Assembly (NCBI GenBank): GCA_029959665.1
Contig: JASCOI010000011.1
Coordinates: 1 to 52,559 of the forward strand
Source: Microbacteriaceae bacterium PS02333
GTDB lineage: Bacteria > Actinomycetota > Actinomycetes > Actinomycetales > Microbacteriaceae
Direction of reading: 5' to 3'
Length of the DNA: 52,559 nt
The notes below the pieces were generated by a model that was given only the letters and a program-made list of their open reading frames with translations, ran no database searches and was not told the origin of the DNA. Positions 17,158 through 25,255 of the stretch are shown piece by piece. Position numbers and translations under genes: made by a program. How positions within the stretch are numbered: position 1 is the first letter of the stretch; each line of letters starts with the position of its first letter.

Positions 17158-17718
17158 CTAGGCGGACGCGGGGACCAGCGCCGCCTGGATCGCGTCGACG
17201 AACGCGGGCAGGTCGTCCGGGTTCCGGGACGTGATCACGGTGCCGTTCGTCTCGTCGACCTGGACCTCGCGGTCGACCCACTCGGCGCCGGCGTTCCGCA
17301 CGTCGGTCTGCAGCGACGGGTACGAGGTGATCGTGCGACCCGGCAGGACCCCGGCCTCGACGAGGGTCCACGGCCCGTGGCAGATCGCCGCGACGGGCTT
17401 GCCCTGCTCGACGAAGGCCTTGACTAGGTCGATCGCCGCCGTCTCGCCGCGGATGGTGTCCGCGTTGATCGTGCCGCCCGGAACGACGAGCGCGTCGAAG
17501 TCGCCTGCCGACACCCCGTCGAAGGTGGTGTCGGGGTCCAGGGACTTGCCCGGGTCCTTGTCGCCGACGAGGGTCTGGACGGTGTCCGTGGTCTTCGCGG
17601 CGATCGTCACCGAGGCGCCACGCTTCCGGAGTTCCTCGGTGGGGACGATGATCTCGTCCTGCTCCACGCCGTAGTTCGTGGTGATGACGAGGACGGTGGT
17701 TCCGTCGAGGGCTGCCAT
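17158..17718 (-). CDS. DJ-1/PfpI-family protein
   Basis: This is a 186-residue class I glutamine-amidotransferase-like protein of the type 1 PfpI/YhbO branch, tied to stress response, glyoxal deglycation or proteolysis. The elbow motif AICHGPW carries the nucleophile Cys113 and His114. The conserved Glu in VPTEELRKRGA and the GDFDALVVPGG loop are present. It ends DDLPAFVDAIQAAL, as in the family. ATG 17718 has AAGGAGCGACCC upstream. The exact activity of this branch is debated, so only the family is assigned. Confidence 0.88.
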   Translation of the reverse strand: MAALDGTTVLVITTNYGVEQDEIIVPTEELRKRGASVTIAAKTTDTVQTLVGDKDPGKSLDPDTTFDGVSAGDFDALVVPGGTINADTIRGETAAIDLVKAFVEQGKPVAAICHGPWTLVEAGVLPGRTITSYPSLQTDVRNAGAEWVDREVQVDETNGTVITSRNPDDLPAFVDAIQAALVPASA

Positions 17719-17789
17719 GGGTCGCTCCTTCCGCGGTTCGGGGTCTCCGACCGCACCCCCCACGGTGCTCGGTCGCGCTGGACGCCGAC

Positions 17790-18443
17790 TCAGCCGCGGA
17801 TGCGGAACGTGCCGTCCTCGGCCGAGACCTCGATGCCGTCGAAACCGTGCACGCGGGCGAGGCCGATCGTGACGTCGTCCTCGAGCTCGCCGACGACCAC
17901 GGTCGTCGCTCCCGAGTCCACCGCCGCCTGGAGACCGGCGGGGGCGTCCTCGAACGCGACGCACTCCTCGGCGCGCAGCCCGAGCAACGCCGCCCCGCGG
18001 ACGTAGCCGTCCGGGTGGGGCTTGCCGTGCTCGACGTCCTCCGAGGTGACGACCGCCTCGGGCACGTCCACCCCGGCGGCCCGCATCCGGTTCAGGGCGA
18101 GGTCACGAGGAGCACTCGTCACGAGCGCGACCGGCACCCCCGCTTCGACGAGCCGCCGGACGAACGCCGCCGCTCCGGGGATCTCGATGATGCCGTGGGT
18201 GTTCTCGACCTCGTCCGCGACGAGCTCGTCGGCCAGCCGGCGCTGCTCGGCGGGATCGAGATCGGGCAGGAAGTGCCGGACGGTGTCGATCGTCTGCCGC
18301 CCGTGCGAGAAGGCGAGGATGGTCGACGGTGCGATGTCGTGCTGGGCGCCGAAGCGACCCCACGCCCCTTCGACGATCGCGGTCGAGTCCACCAGGGTCC
18401 CGTCCATGTCGAAGAGGACCCCGGACGCCACGATGTCGATCAC
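17790..18443 (-). CDS. HAD-family phosphatase (sugar-phosphatase-like)
   Basis: This is a 217-residue HAD hydrolase. Motif I is GVLFDMDGTLVDS (Asp12, Asp14), motif II is VTSAPRD, the motif III Lys is in HGKPHPDGY, and motif IV is VAFEDAPAGLQAA. A four-helix cap lies between motif I and motif II. The pattern is that of GPP1/DOG-type glycerol- or 2-deoxyglucose-6-phosphatases and beta-phosphoglucomutases; without the PGM-specific cap residues I call it a small-sugar phosphatase. GTG 18443 is preferred over GTG 18464 because AGGTAGGG lies 10 nt upstream of the former. Confidence 0.85.
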   Translation of the reverse strand: MIDIVASGVLFDMDGTLVDSTAIVEGAWGRFGAQHDIAPSTILAFSHGRQTIDTVRHFLPDLDPAEQRRLADELVADEVENTHGIIEIPGAAAFVRRLVEAGVPVALVTSAPRDLALNRMRAAGVDVPEAVVTSEDVEHGKPHPDGYVRGAALLGLRAEECVAFEDAPAGLQAAVDSGATTVVVGELEDDVTIGLARVHGFDGIEVSAEDGTFRIRG

Positions 18444-18503
18444 GAGCCCGACCCTACCTGCCACAGACCGGTCGGCAGCCGGGGAGGCACTCCCCGAGGC
18501 GGG

Positions 18504-18692
18504 TCAGCGATGTGTACGGCTGCGTGCACGGACCGCGACGACGAGTGCGGCGACGAGAAGGACGAGTGCGCTCGCCCAGACTGCGACCGGAGCACTCCGG
18601 AGACCCGGCATGACCTGACCGAGCGCCATCACGACCCCGGCGGCGAGACAGAGCACCGCCGCGGAGCGGCTGCCGTTCCCTCGAGCACTCAT
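18504..18692 (-). CDS. Small two-helix membrane protein
   Basis: This is a 62-residue protein with two hydrophobic segments (AAVLCLAAGVVMALGQVM and APVAVWASALVLLVAALVVAV) and a basic tail RARSRTHR. No family is recognised. GGGAGG sits directly against the ATG at 18698 but six bases before the ATG at 18692, so 18692 is the start. It follows the folate module on the same strand after a 45-bp gap and may be a late member of that unit. Confidence 0.6.
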   Translation of the reverse strand: MSARGNGSRSAAVLCLAAGVVMALGQVMPGLRSAPVAVWASALVLLVAALVVAVRARSRTHR

Positions 18693-18737
18693 CGTCATCC
18701 TCCCGCTCTGCGGTCAGACTAGCCGATGTGTAACACT

Positions 18738-19565
18738 TCAGGCAGCGTGCCGGACGTACCGCGTCAGCAGCACATCACCCTCGCCGCGGAGCACGTGCGC
18801 GAGCCGCATCCGCCGCAGGTCCGGCGAGGAACCCCGGGCGATCCGGGGTCCGGCACCACCCTCGAGGGACGGGTCGATCGTCAGGCAGAGCTCGTCGACG
18901 AGGTCCGCCGCGATCAGGGAGCCGAGGAACGAGGGGCCACCCTCGCAGTGGATCCGTCCGAGGCCGCGCGACACCAGGGCGTCCCGGACCAGTCCGACGT
19001 CGACCGAGTCGTCGCCGCAGGACACGACGTCCGCCACGGCCGCCAGTCCCGCGCGGCGGTCGGCGGGCGCGGACGACGAGGTCAGCACGATCGGATGCAC
19101 CGGCGCTTCCGTGAACACCGGCGACGACGGATCCAACGACAGCGACCCGGACACGATCGCGAACACCGGGTGGTCGGGCATCCCGTGCGCTCGGCGCCAC
19201 GCGACGGCGGAGCCCCGCACCCGCACCGCCCCGCCCCCCGCGCCGCGGCCGGCCCCCGCCGCGACGAGGACCACATCCGTGACCCGGCGCAACAGGTCGA
19301 ACACCCGCAGGTCGTCCGGGCCGCCGATGCCCGCCGTCACGCCGCCGGCCGACGCCGACCCGTCCAGGGTGGCAACGAAGTTGACCCGCAGCCACCCGAG
19401 GGCCGACGTACCGGACGCAGGCCGAGCCTCCAGGCCGGAACCGGGACGACCGCCGGCCGCAGTGCCGGACGCAGGCCGAGCCTCCAGTCCGTACAGCGCG
19501 ACCACCTGCTCGTCCGACAGGTCAGCGATCGACGGCGGGAGCACCGCCGGAGGCAGCCCGCTCAC
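18738..19565 (-). CDS. RibD C-terminal-like reductase (DHFR superfamily)
   Basis: This is a 275-residue reductase of the RibD C-terminal/dihydrofolate-reductase superfamily, most like mycobacterial Rv2671 by recall. Conserved blocks: WLRVNFVATLDGSAS, GPDDLRVFDLLRRVTDVVLV, the NADPH loop with RIHCEGGPSFLGSL, then DELCLTIDPSLEGGAGPRI and the terminal YVRH. Near the N-terminus the peptide LEARPASGT occurs twice (27-35, 45-53), each encoded by a dispersed repeat copy. The expected VGxGTxR loop is replaced by a Gly/Ala-rich AAGAGRGAGGGAVRVRG. GTG 19565 overlaps the folP stop by 4 bp. Placement after folE-folP suggests a dihydrofolate or pterin reductase. Confidence 0.82.
   Translation of the reverse strand: MSGLPPAVLPPSIADLSDEQVVALYGLEARPASGTAAGGRPGSGLEARPASGTSALGWLRVNFVATLDGSASAGGVTAGIGGPDDLRVFDLLRRVTDVVLVAAGAGRGAGGGAVRVRGSAVAWRRAHGMPDHPVFAIVSGSLSLDPSSPVFTEAPVHPIVLTSSSAPADRRAGLAAVADVVSCGDDSVDVGLVRDALVSRGLGRIHCEGGPSFLGSLIAADLVDELCLTIDPSLEGGAGPRIARGSSPDLRRMRLAHVLRGEGDVLLTRYVRHAA
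19411..19491. repeat. Dispersed repeat, full copies 3 and 4 (inside the RibD-like gene)
   Basis: Two copies (19411-19438 and 19465-19491) lie 54 bp apart in the same orientation and reading frame inside the 5' part of the RibD-like gene. They share CCGGACGCAGGCCGAGCCTC and produce the doubled peptide LEARPASGT. Confidence 0.85.
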
Positions 19566-20497
19566 GTGTTGTGCCGCGCTTCCACCGGCTCGCGCCAGCC
19601 GAGCGTCGCCTCGACCATGCGCATCGCGTCGACGGACTCCGGCACGTCGTGCATCCGGACGATCCGTGCGCCGAGTATCGCACTCACCGTCGCCACCGCG
19701 AGCGATCCGGACAGGCGCTCGCCCCGGGGACGGCCGAGCGATTCGCCGACGAAGTCCTTGTTCGAGACCGCGGCCAGCACCGGGTAGCCGAGTGCGACCA
19801 CCTCGGGCAGCCGACGGGTGAGCTCGAGCGTGTGGACGGTGTTCTTGTTGAGGTCGTGCCCGGGGTCGACGATGATCCGCGACTCCGGGATGCCGGCGGC
19901 GAGCGCCCGGTCGACCCGCTCGCGGAGGAACGCGACCACCTCGCCCGCGACGTCGTCGTACCGCGGCGGGGACGCCAGCGCGGTCCGCGGCGCCGCGAGG
20001 GAGTGCGTGATGACGATCGTCGCCTCGGAGTCGGCGACGACGGACGCCATCCGCGGGTCCGACAGCCCCGTCGTGTCGTTGACGACGCTCGCGCCGGCGG
20101 CGATCGCGGCCTGCGCCACCTCTGGACGGAAGGTGTCCACGCTGATCGTGACGTCGGATTGCTGGACGAGCTGCGCGACGACGGGGACGACGCGATCGAT
20201 CTCGTCGGCGGCGGGGAGCTCGGGGCCCGGAGCGAACTTCACGCCGCCGATGTCGACCCAGTCGGCGCCCTGTTCGGCGGCACGGACCGCTGCCGCGACG
20301 GCGCGGTCGAGCTCGAAGGTGGCACCGCGGTCGTGGAAGGAGTCCGGCGTGCGGTTGACGATCGCCATGACCGCGATGTGGCGGTCGAAGTCGAAGGAGC
20401 GTCGGCCGATGGTGCGGACCGGGTGGCGCAGGGTCGGGACCACCCAGCCGGGTCCGGCGGCGGCCTGGAGGCTCGTGGTGCGACCGTCGGCGGTCAT
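19562..20497 (-). CDS. folP: Dihydropteroate synthase, FolP2-like
   Basis: This is a 311-residue enzyme of the DHPS family that joins the pterin diphosphate to p-aminobenzoate. Motifs: MAIVNRTPDSFHDRG, DIGGVKFAPGPE (the standard enzyme has DxGGExxRPG), ISVDTFRPEVA, VVNDTTG, DPGHDLNKNTVHTLEL and AVSNKDFVGESLG. These variants are those of the actinobacterial FolP2 subgroup rather than canonical FolP1. The first 25 residues are a poorly conserved extension partly encoded by a repeat copy (20462-20475). ATG 20497 overlaps the folE stop by 4 bp. Whether it has true DHPS activity is uncertain, as mycobacterial FolP2 is reported to lack it. Confidence 0.88.
   Translation of the reverse strand: MTADGRTTSLQAAAGPGWVVPTLRHPVRTIGRRSFDFDRHIAVMAIVNRTPDSFHDRGATFELDRAVAAAVRAAEQGADWVDIGGVKFAPGPELPAADEIDRVVPVVAQLVQQSDVTISVDTFRPEVAQAAIAAGASVVNDTTGLSDPRMASVVADSEATIVITHSLAAPRTALASPPRYDDVAGEVVAFLRERVDRALAAGIPESRIIVDPGHDLNKNTVHTLELTRRLPEVVALGYPVLAAVSNKDFVGESLGRPRGERLSGSLAVATVSAILGARIVRMHDVPESVDAMRMVEATLGWREPVEARHNT
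20462..20475 (-). repeat. Partial dispersed repeat in the folP 5' end
   Basis: GGCCTGGAGGCTCG on the plus strand is the core of the dispersed repeat. Here it encodes part of the N-terminal extension TTSLQAAAGPG of FolP. Confidence 0.55.
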
Positions 20498-21108
20498 CGG
20501 TCCGCCTCGGCGTGGGTCCCGAGCTGTGCGGCTTGCGTCCCGATCAGGGCGATCGCCTCGGCACGGCCCGCCGGGTCGGCGAGCGTGCCGGTGGCGGCGA
20601 CCGTGACCGTCGTGGACGCCGTCTGGCGCTCACCCCTGGTCGTCACGCACTGGTGCTGCGCGTCGAGGACCACGAGGACCCCGCGCGCTGCCAGCCCTTC
20701 CTGCACCGCGGCGACGACCTGCTCGCCGAGACGCTCCTGCAACTGTGGACGCGAGGCGAGCGCATCGACGACCCGCGACAGCGTCCCGAGCCCGATGAGC
20801 CGCTCGCCGGGGGCGTACGCCAGGTGCGCGACACCCGTGAACGGCAGCAGGTGGTGCTCGCACACCGAGCGGAAGCGGATGTCGCGGACGACGACCAACT
20901 GCCCGCGTTCGTCGTCGCCGGCGTGCACCGTGCCGTCCCGCGCGATCGCCACCGCGTCGAGGCCGGCGCCGTGGAAGAACTCGGCGAACGCGTCCGTGAC
21001 CCGCTGCGGGGTGCGGGCGAGTTCGGGGCGGTCGGGGTCCTCGCCGAAGGCCGTCAGCAGCTCGCGCACTGCGGCCTCGGCGCGGGCACGGTCCATGCGC
21101 GACGTCAC
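20494..21108 (-). CDS. folE: GTP cyclohydrolase I
   Basis: This 204-residue enzyme makes dihydroneopterin triphosphate from GTP, the first step of folate synthesis. Seen are the zinc and active-site motif SVCEHHLLPFTGVAHLAY, the stretch ERLIGLGTLSRVVDALASRPQLQERLGEQV, and the second zinc Cys in DAQHQCVTTRG. GTG 21108 is preferred because GGATGG lies just upstream; ATG 21096 would remove four residues and lacks a site. It is the first gene of the folE-folP-ribD-like unit, all with 4-bp overlaps. The next gene, a purine permease, is divergent, with 54 bp between the starts. Confidence 0.93.
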   Translation of the reverse strand: MTSRMDRARAEAAVRELLTAFGEDPDRPELARTPQRVTDAFAEFFHGAGLDAVAIARDGTVHAGDDERGQLVVVRDIRFRSVCEHHLLPFTGVAHLAYAPGERLIGLGTLSRVVDALASRPQLQERLGEQVVAAVQEGLAARGVLVVLDAQHQCVTTRGERQTASTTVTVAATGTLADPAGRAEAIALIGTQAAQLGTHAEADR

Positions 21109-21150
21109 CCGTCCATCCAACACCAGGCCGCCGACGTTGCCAGCGTCCTT

Positions 21151-21165
21151 TAAACTTCGTTGGTG
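21151..21165 (+). promoter_or_regulatory. Leaderless promoter of the purine permease
   Basis: TAAACT (21151-21156) lies six bases before GTG 21163, so the transcript probably begins at the start codon. No good -35 is seen. This is one of several genes in the window with this spacing. Confidence 0.55.
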
Positions 21166-22635
21166 AGCGCCCCGCAGACAACCGAAACGCCGTCCCGGAA
21201 CCGAGTCGCTTCCGGCCTCGACCGCTTCTTCTCCATCACCCAGCGCGGTTCGACCATCCCCCGCGAGGTCCGCGGTGGACTCGTGTCCTTCGTGACGATG
21301 GCGTACATCGTCATCCTCAACCCGCTGATCCTCGGTGGGTTCAGCGCCGACCAGGCCGCGAAGGACGTCACCGGCGGGTGGCTCGAGAACGCCCAGGTCG
21401 CCGCGGCCACCGGGCTCGTCGCGGGGCTCATGACGATCGCGATGGGCGTGATCGCGAACCTGCCGTTCGGCATCGCGGCCGGGCTCGGGATCAACTCGTT
21501 CCTCGCGGTGAGCGTCGTGCACCAGGTGACGTGGGCCGAGGCGATGGGCCTCGTGGTGATCAACGGCATCATCATCGTGATCCTGGCGTTGACCGGGATC
21601 CGGACGATGATCTTCACCGCGGTCCCGGCGCAGCTCAAGGCCGCGATCACCGTCGGCATCGGCCTGTTCATCGCGTTCATCGGCCTCGTGGACTCCGGCT
21701 TCGTCCGGTCGTCCGGCCTGGCGTCGCCCCCGCTGCAGCTCGGCGAGGACGGCTCCGTCGGTGCGCTGCCGACGATCGTGTTCCTCATCGGCCTGGTCAT
21801 CATCGGCACGCTGATGGCCCGGAAGGTCAAGGGCGCGCTCCTCATCGGCATCATCGCGACGACGATCATCGCGATCATCCTGCAAGCGATCTTCCACGTG
21901 CCCACCTCGGTCGACTCGAAGACCGGCTGGAACCTCAACGCTCCCGGCCTGCCGAGCGCGCTGTTCGCCTTCCCCGACCTGTCGCTCGTCGGGCACTTCG
22001 ACTTCGGCGCCTTCAGCCGCATCGGGCCGTTGGCCGCGTCGATGCTCGTCTTCACGCTGGTCTTCACGAACTTCTTCGACGCCATGGGCACGATGACCGG
22101 TCTGGCGAAGGCCGCTGGTGTCGCGAAGCCCGACGGCACCTTCCCCCGCCTGCGTTCGGCGCTCGTCGTCGAGGGCGCTGGTGCCATCGCGGGCGGTGGC
22201 GCGTCGGTGTCGTCGAACACGGTGTTCATCGACTCGGCCGCGGGCATCGGCGAGGGGGCCCGCACCGGGTTCGCCTCGGTCGTCACGGGGCTGCTCTTCC
22301 TGGCGTCGATGTTCCTCACGCCGCTGACCCAGGTCGTCCCGCTCGAGGTCGCCGCCGCCGGCCTCGTCGTCGTGGGTGCGCTCATGGTCGCCCAGGTGAA
22401 GGACATCGACTGGACCGACTTCGGCTCGGCGCTGCCGGCGTTCCTGACGATCGTCGTGATGCCGCTGACGTACTCGATCGCGAACGGCATCGGCGCGGGC
22501 TTCATCAGCTGGGTGCTCATCAAGGCGCTGTCCGGCCGTGGCCGCGAGGTCTCGTGGCTGCTCTACGTCGTCGCCGCCGGCTTCCTGCTGTACTTCGCGC
22601 GCGGTCCCCTGGAGAGCGTGCTCGGCGTCGGCTGA
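21163..22635 (+). CDS. NCS2-family purine permease (AzgA/PbuG type)
   Basis: This is a 490-residue integral membrane transporter with about 12-14 helices. The N-terminal REVRGGLVSFVTMAYIVILNPLIL and the GIAAGLGINSFLAV segment are hallmarks of the AzgA-like hypoxanthine/adenine/guanine permeases. Helix 8 carries FTLVFTNFFDAMGTMTGLAKAAG and helix 10 the GGGASVSSNTVFIDSAAGIGEGARTG substrate site. GTG 21163 is used; a TTG three bases earlier is an alternative. It is divergent from folE. GTP cyclohydrolase consumes a purine, so a shared role is possible but not shown. Confidence 0.93.
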   Translation: MSAPQTTETPSRNRVASGLDRFFSITQRGSTIPREVRGGLVSFVTMAYIVILNPLILGGFSADQAAKDVTGGWLENAQVAAATGLVAGLMTIAMGVIANLPFGIAAGLGINSFLAVSVVHQVTWAEAMGLVVINGIIIVILALTGIRTMIFTAVPAQLKAAITVGIGLFIAFIGLVDSGFVRSSGLASPPLQLGEDGSVGALPTIVFLIGLVIIGTLMARKVKGALLIGIIATTIIAIILQAIFHVPTSVDSKTGWNLNAPGLPSALFAFPDLSLVGHFDFGAFSRIGPLAASMLVFTLVFTNFFDAMGTMTGLAKAAGVAKPDGTFPRLRSALVVEGAGAIAGGGASVSSNTVFIDSAAGIGEGARTGFASVVTGLLFLASMFLTPLTQVVPLEVAAAGLVVVGALMVAQVKDIDWTDFGSALPAFLTIVVMPLTYSIANGIGAGFISWVLIKALSGRGREVSWLLYVVAAGFLLYFARGPLESVLGVG

Positions 22636-22653
22636 CGCTGGAGGCCCCCTGGT

Positions 22654-23106
22654 TCAGTCCGGCACGTCGGCCGGCGTCGCCTCGTGGTGGCGTCGGCCGT
22701 GCGTGCGCCGGTCCTCCTTCATGCCCGCCTCGAACAGGTGGCGGCGGCCTCCGACGAGTTCGTCCCGCGCGCTGCGCTCCAGCTCCTTGGCGAGGGCGTA
22801 GTACCCGTCGTCGTAGTCCTCGACGACCTGGAACGTCCACCGTCCCGCGATGACGTTCCGACCGACGAGCTCCGTGTCGATCCGGTCCGCCAGGTCGGTG
22901 TGCCCGGCCTTCCTGAGCTGTTCGACGGCCTCGCCGAGGTCGAGGTCCGCGCTGCCCGTCAGCCGGTGGAACCCGTAGAGCAGCCCGCGTGCGTGCTCGA
23001 TCGTCTCGAGCGCTGCCGACAGCGTCCCGAGAGCCTCGACCGTCGCTTCCGACACCCCGTCGGGTACCTGGTGCTGTTCGTCCGGGCGCTGTTCGTCCTC
23101 ACTCAT
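22654..23106 (-). CDS. Conserved actinobacterial protein of unknown function
   Basis: This is a 150-residue soluble, acidic protein, largely helical. No domain of known function is recognised. A central block (ATVEALGTLSAALETIEHARGLLYGFHRLTGSADL) and the sequence FQVVEDYDDGYYALAKELE look conserved among actinobacteria from memory. The C-terminus is His/Arg-rich (EDRRTHGRRHH). The start lies within the last 8 bp of the MFS gene, so the two are coupled. Its 3' end is 18 bp from the convergent permease stop. Confidence 0.75.
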   Translation of the reverse strand: MSEDEQRPDEQHQVPDGVSEATVEALGTLSAALETIEHARGLLYGFHRLTGSADLDLGEAVEQLRKAGHTDLADRIDTELVGRNVIAGRWTFQVVEDYDDGYYALAKELERSARDELVGGRRHLFEAGMKEDRRTHGRRHHEATPADVPD

Positions 23107-24388
23107 GCCTTCCCGTGTACACGGGCTCGCCCGCACGGTCGCCGAGACTCGGAGCCGTGCGCTCCATGAGGCGCCAGGAGCCGCCGAGCAGGGGCGCGAG
23201 CGTGACCACGGTGTAGATACACGCGACGACGCCGAACGTCGTGGAGACGCCGATGCCGTCCGCCGCGACCCCGGCGAGCAGACCTCCGAGCGGGATCCCC
23301 GCCCAGGACCCGGCCCCGAGCAGCCCGAACACCCGCGCCCGCATGTGCACCGGGATCCGCTCGAGTTCGACCGCGCCGAGGATCGGGTTGAGCGCACCGG
23401 CCGCGAGCCCGGAGACCGCCGCGGCACCAAGGACCCACGGCAGCCCGAGGCCGAGCGCCGGGGCGAGCAACGACGGTCCACCGGCCAGGACGAAGCAGAG
23501 CACGAACGGGATCCGACGAGGCAGCCGGTGCGCCACGTACCCGAAGACCAGGGACCCGAGGAACGCCGCCCCGCCGAACGTCCCCGTGACGAAGCCGAGC
23601 GACTGCGCACCGCCGAGCCGTTCGTCCGCGTAGAGCGGCAGCAGGGTCGTGGACCGCGCCGCGTCGAGCAGGTTCGTGACGAGCACCAGCGCGATGATCA
23701 GCCGGAAGAAGGGGTCCCGCACGCAGAACCGGAAGCCCTCGGCGATGTCGCGCCAGTAGCCGGCCGACTCCGGTGCCACGGCCGCGACGTCGGCGACCGG
23801 TGCCGGGGCCTCCCGCACCACGAGCGCCGTCAGCAGTGCGGCGGCGCCGAACACGAGTGCCGTGCAGGCGAGCGCCGGCATCGGACCGAGTGCCGCGACC
23901 AAGACCCCGCCGACCGGTGCACCGACCAGCACGGACAGCCGCGCAGAAGCCTCGAAGTGCCCGACGGCCCGTTCGAGCGACACGCCCGCCGCCGTCGCGA
24001 GCCCCGGGAGGAGCACCCGCCGGGCCGACTCCCCCGGCATGTCGAAGAGCCCGCTGACGAACACCAACGCCAGCAGGGCCCAGAACGGCAACCCGACGGT
24101 CCACGCGAGCACCGCCATGGCGAGCAGTGTCACGCCGCTGATGACGTCCGACCAGGCGCTCGACCGGACGAACCCCACGCGCTCGACCAGCGCGCCACCG
24201 AACGGCCCCCCGAGCACGATCGGCACGGTCGCCATGAACGCGGTGATCCCGACGTCCGTCGCCGACCCACCACGCGCGAGCACGGCGAACGGCACGGCAA
24301 CCGTGGTGACGACGTTGCCCACGCGCGAGACGACCTGGACCGCGAGGAGCGCCCGGAGCCGTCCGCGCGGGCTCAGGTGCGCGGCCAT
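23099..24388 (-). CDS. MFS transporter, drug-efflux-like
   Basis: This is a 429-residue membrane protein with 12 predicted helices. The first helix pair LLAVQVVSRVGNVVTTVAVPFAVLA and the loop GGPFGGALVERVGF, with the RVGFVRSS cytoplasmic motif, fit the MFS_3/enterobactin-exporter-like branch. The midpoint loop includes REAPAPVADV and YWRDIAEGFRF. The gene starts (24388) inside the last 16 bp of an ArsR regulator and ends overlapping the next gene, so three genes form one unit. Such ArsR-MFS pairs usually encode inducible efflux of small toxic compounds. Confidence 0.88.
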   Translation of the reverse strand: MAAHLSPRGRLRALLAVQVVSRVGNVVTTVAVPFAVLARGGSATDVGITAFMATVPIVLGGPFGGALVERVGFVRSSAWSDVISGVTLLAMAVLAWTVGLPFWALLALVFVSGLFDMPGESARRVLLPGLATAAGVSLERAVGHFEASARLSVLVGAPVGGVLVAALGPMPALACTALVFGAAALLTALVVREAPAPVADVAAVAPESAGYWRDIAEGFRFCVRDPFFRLIIALVLVTNLLDAARSTTLLPLYADERLGGAQSLGFVTGTFGGAAFLGSLVFGYVAHRLPRRIPFVLCFVLAGGPSLLAPALGLGLPWVLGAAAVSGLAAGALNPILGAVELERIPVHMRARVFGLLGAGSWAGIPLGGLLAGVAADGIGVSTTFGVVACIYTVVTLAPLLGGSWRLMERTAPSLGDRAGEPVYTGRHE

Positions 24389-24945
24389 CGGTACGCCTGC
24401 TGCAGCACGAAGACCTGCTCGGACCCGTCGCCGGCCGCGTGCTCGGCGCTCACCGACCGCCAGCGTTCGACGAGCTCGCGCATCTCGGCTCCGAGCCGCT
24501 CGAGCTCGGGAGCGGTCAGCCGGAGGACCCGGTCCGCACTCGTCGACGCTGCCACCCACTCGCGGCCGAAGGTGGCCGCCCGGTCGACGAACGCCTCGTA
24601 GTTCGCGGCGTAGACCCGCGCGACGGCCCGGTCGAGCGCGCTCGCCGCGAGGGCCCGCTCCGGGTCGTCGAGCGCGTCGGCGAGGTACCAGGACGACGAG
24701 TCGTGCGTCGCCCGCCACCACCGCTCACGCCGGTCCGTCCCCTGGTCCGCTGCCGGCTCGATGAGTCCGACGCCGGCGAGCCGGGAGCAGTGGTAACTGA
24801 TGGTGCCCGGTGCCTCGTCGATGCGGTCGCCGAGCATCGCGGCCGTCTGCGGACCGTCGGCGCGGAGCATGCCGAGGATCCGCAGCCGTGTGGGGTGGGC
24901 CAGCGCCCGCATGTGTGCCGGGTCGTCGATCCGTCCGTCGTCCAT
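24373..24945 (-). CDS. ArsR/SmtB-like (HTH_20) transcriptional regulator
   Basis: This is a 190-residue winged-helix repressor. The N-terminal HTH reads PAHMRALAHPTRLRILGMLRADGPQTAAMLGDRIDEAPGTISYHCSRLAGVGLIEPA, typical of the ArsR HTH_20 branch. The C-terminal helices resemble metal-free ArsR proteins that bind organic ligands; no metal-binding Cys cluster is present. It begins a unit with the MFS exporter. A large palindrome (24961-24994) lies 16 bp upstream of the start codon and is the likely operator. Confidence 0.9.
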   Translation of the reverse strand: MDDGRIDDPAHMRALAHPTRLRILGMLRADGPQTAAMLGDRIDEAPGTISYHCSRLAGVGLIEPAADQGTDRRERWWRATHDSSSWYLADALDDPERALAASALDRAVARVYAANYEAFVDRAATFGREWVAASTSADRVLRLTAPELERLGAEMRELVERWRSVSAEHAAGDGSEQVFVLQQAYRWPRT

Positions 24946-24960
24946 GCCGCTCAGCGTAGG

Positions 24961-24994
24961 TCCACAAGATGTGTTGCGCAAGGTTTCTTGTGGA
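24961..24994. promoter_or_regulatory. 34-bp palindromic operator for the ArsR-MFS unit
   Basis: TCCACAAGA (24961-24969) and TCTTGTGGA (24986-24994) are perfect 9-bp arms around the exact central palindrome TTGCGCAA (24974-24981), all on one axis at 24977.5. It sits 16 bp upstream of the arsR start and so over the promoter. Confidence 0.75.
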
Positions 24995-25255
24995 TCCGAA
25001 CGCAGCATCGTCACGACAGGGACCAACCTCGCCTCCGCCCTCGAAACCCTCGACAGCACCGGAGTGCGTTCTTCGATTCAAGACAGGCGCTCGTCGTCTC
25101 GAATGGGAACAGCCGGAGAAGCCGATCAGCACGAGCGTGACGGGGTGGCCGTAGCTGCGTGGACACACACCGCAATCGGTGCGGCTACCAACACACCCGA
25201 TGCTCACGACGTGGGGCGTGGGCATCGGGTGAGAAATTCATGACGCGTGCAAACG
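24995..25255. other. Gene-free stretch at the edge of the RHS remnant region
   Basis: No credible gene is seen. Open frames on both strands lack ribosome sites and recognisable sequence. GC falls here relative to the left side. The only structure found is a hairpin at 25194-25231. Confidence 0.5.
25194..25231. terminator. Hairpin downstream of the small membrane gene
   Basis: CACCCGATGCTCAC (25194-25207) pairs with GTGGGCATCGGGTG (25218-25231) with one mismatch and a 10-nt loop. It lies 25 bp past the stop of the 25256 gene on the minus strand and may end that unit. Confidence 0.55.

Noticed and set aside
21109..21162. Looked for a purine riboswitch before the NCS2 permease
   Set aside because: Only 54 bp separate it from folE and the transcript is probably leaderless, leaving no room for an aptamer.
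24725..25225. A minus-strand frame that would join the arsR 5' end to upstream sequence
   Set aside because: It runs through the ArsR operator and in another frame through the ArsR HTH; no ribosome site or family resemblance.
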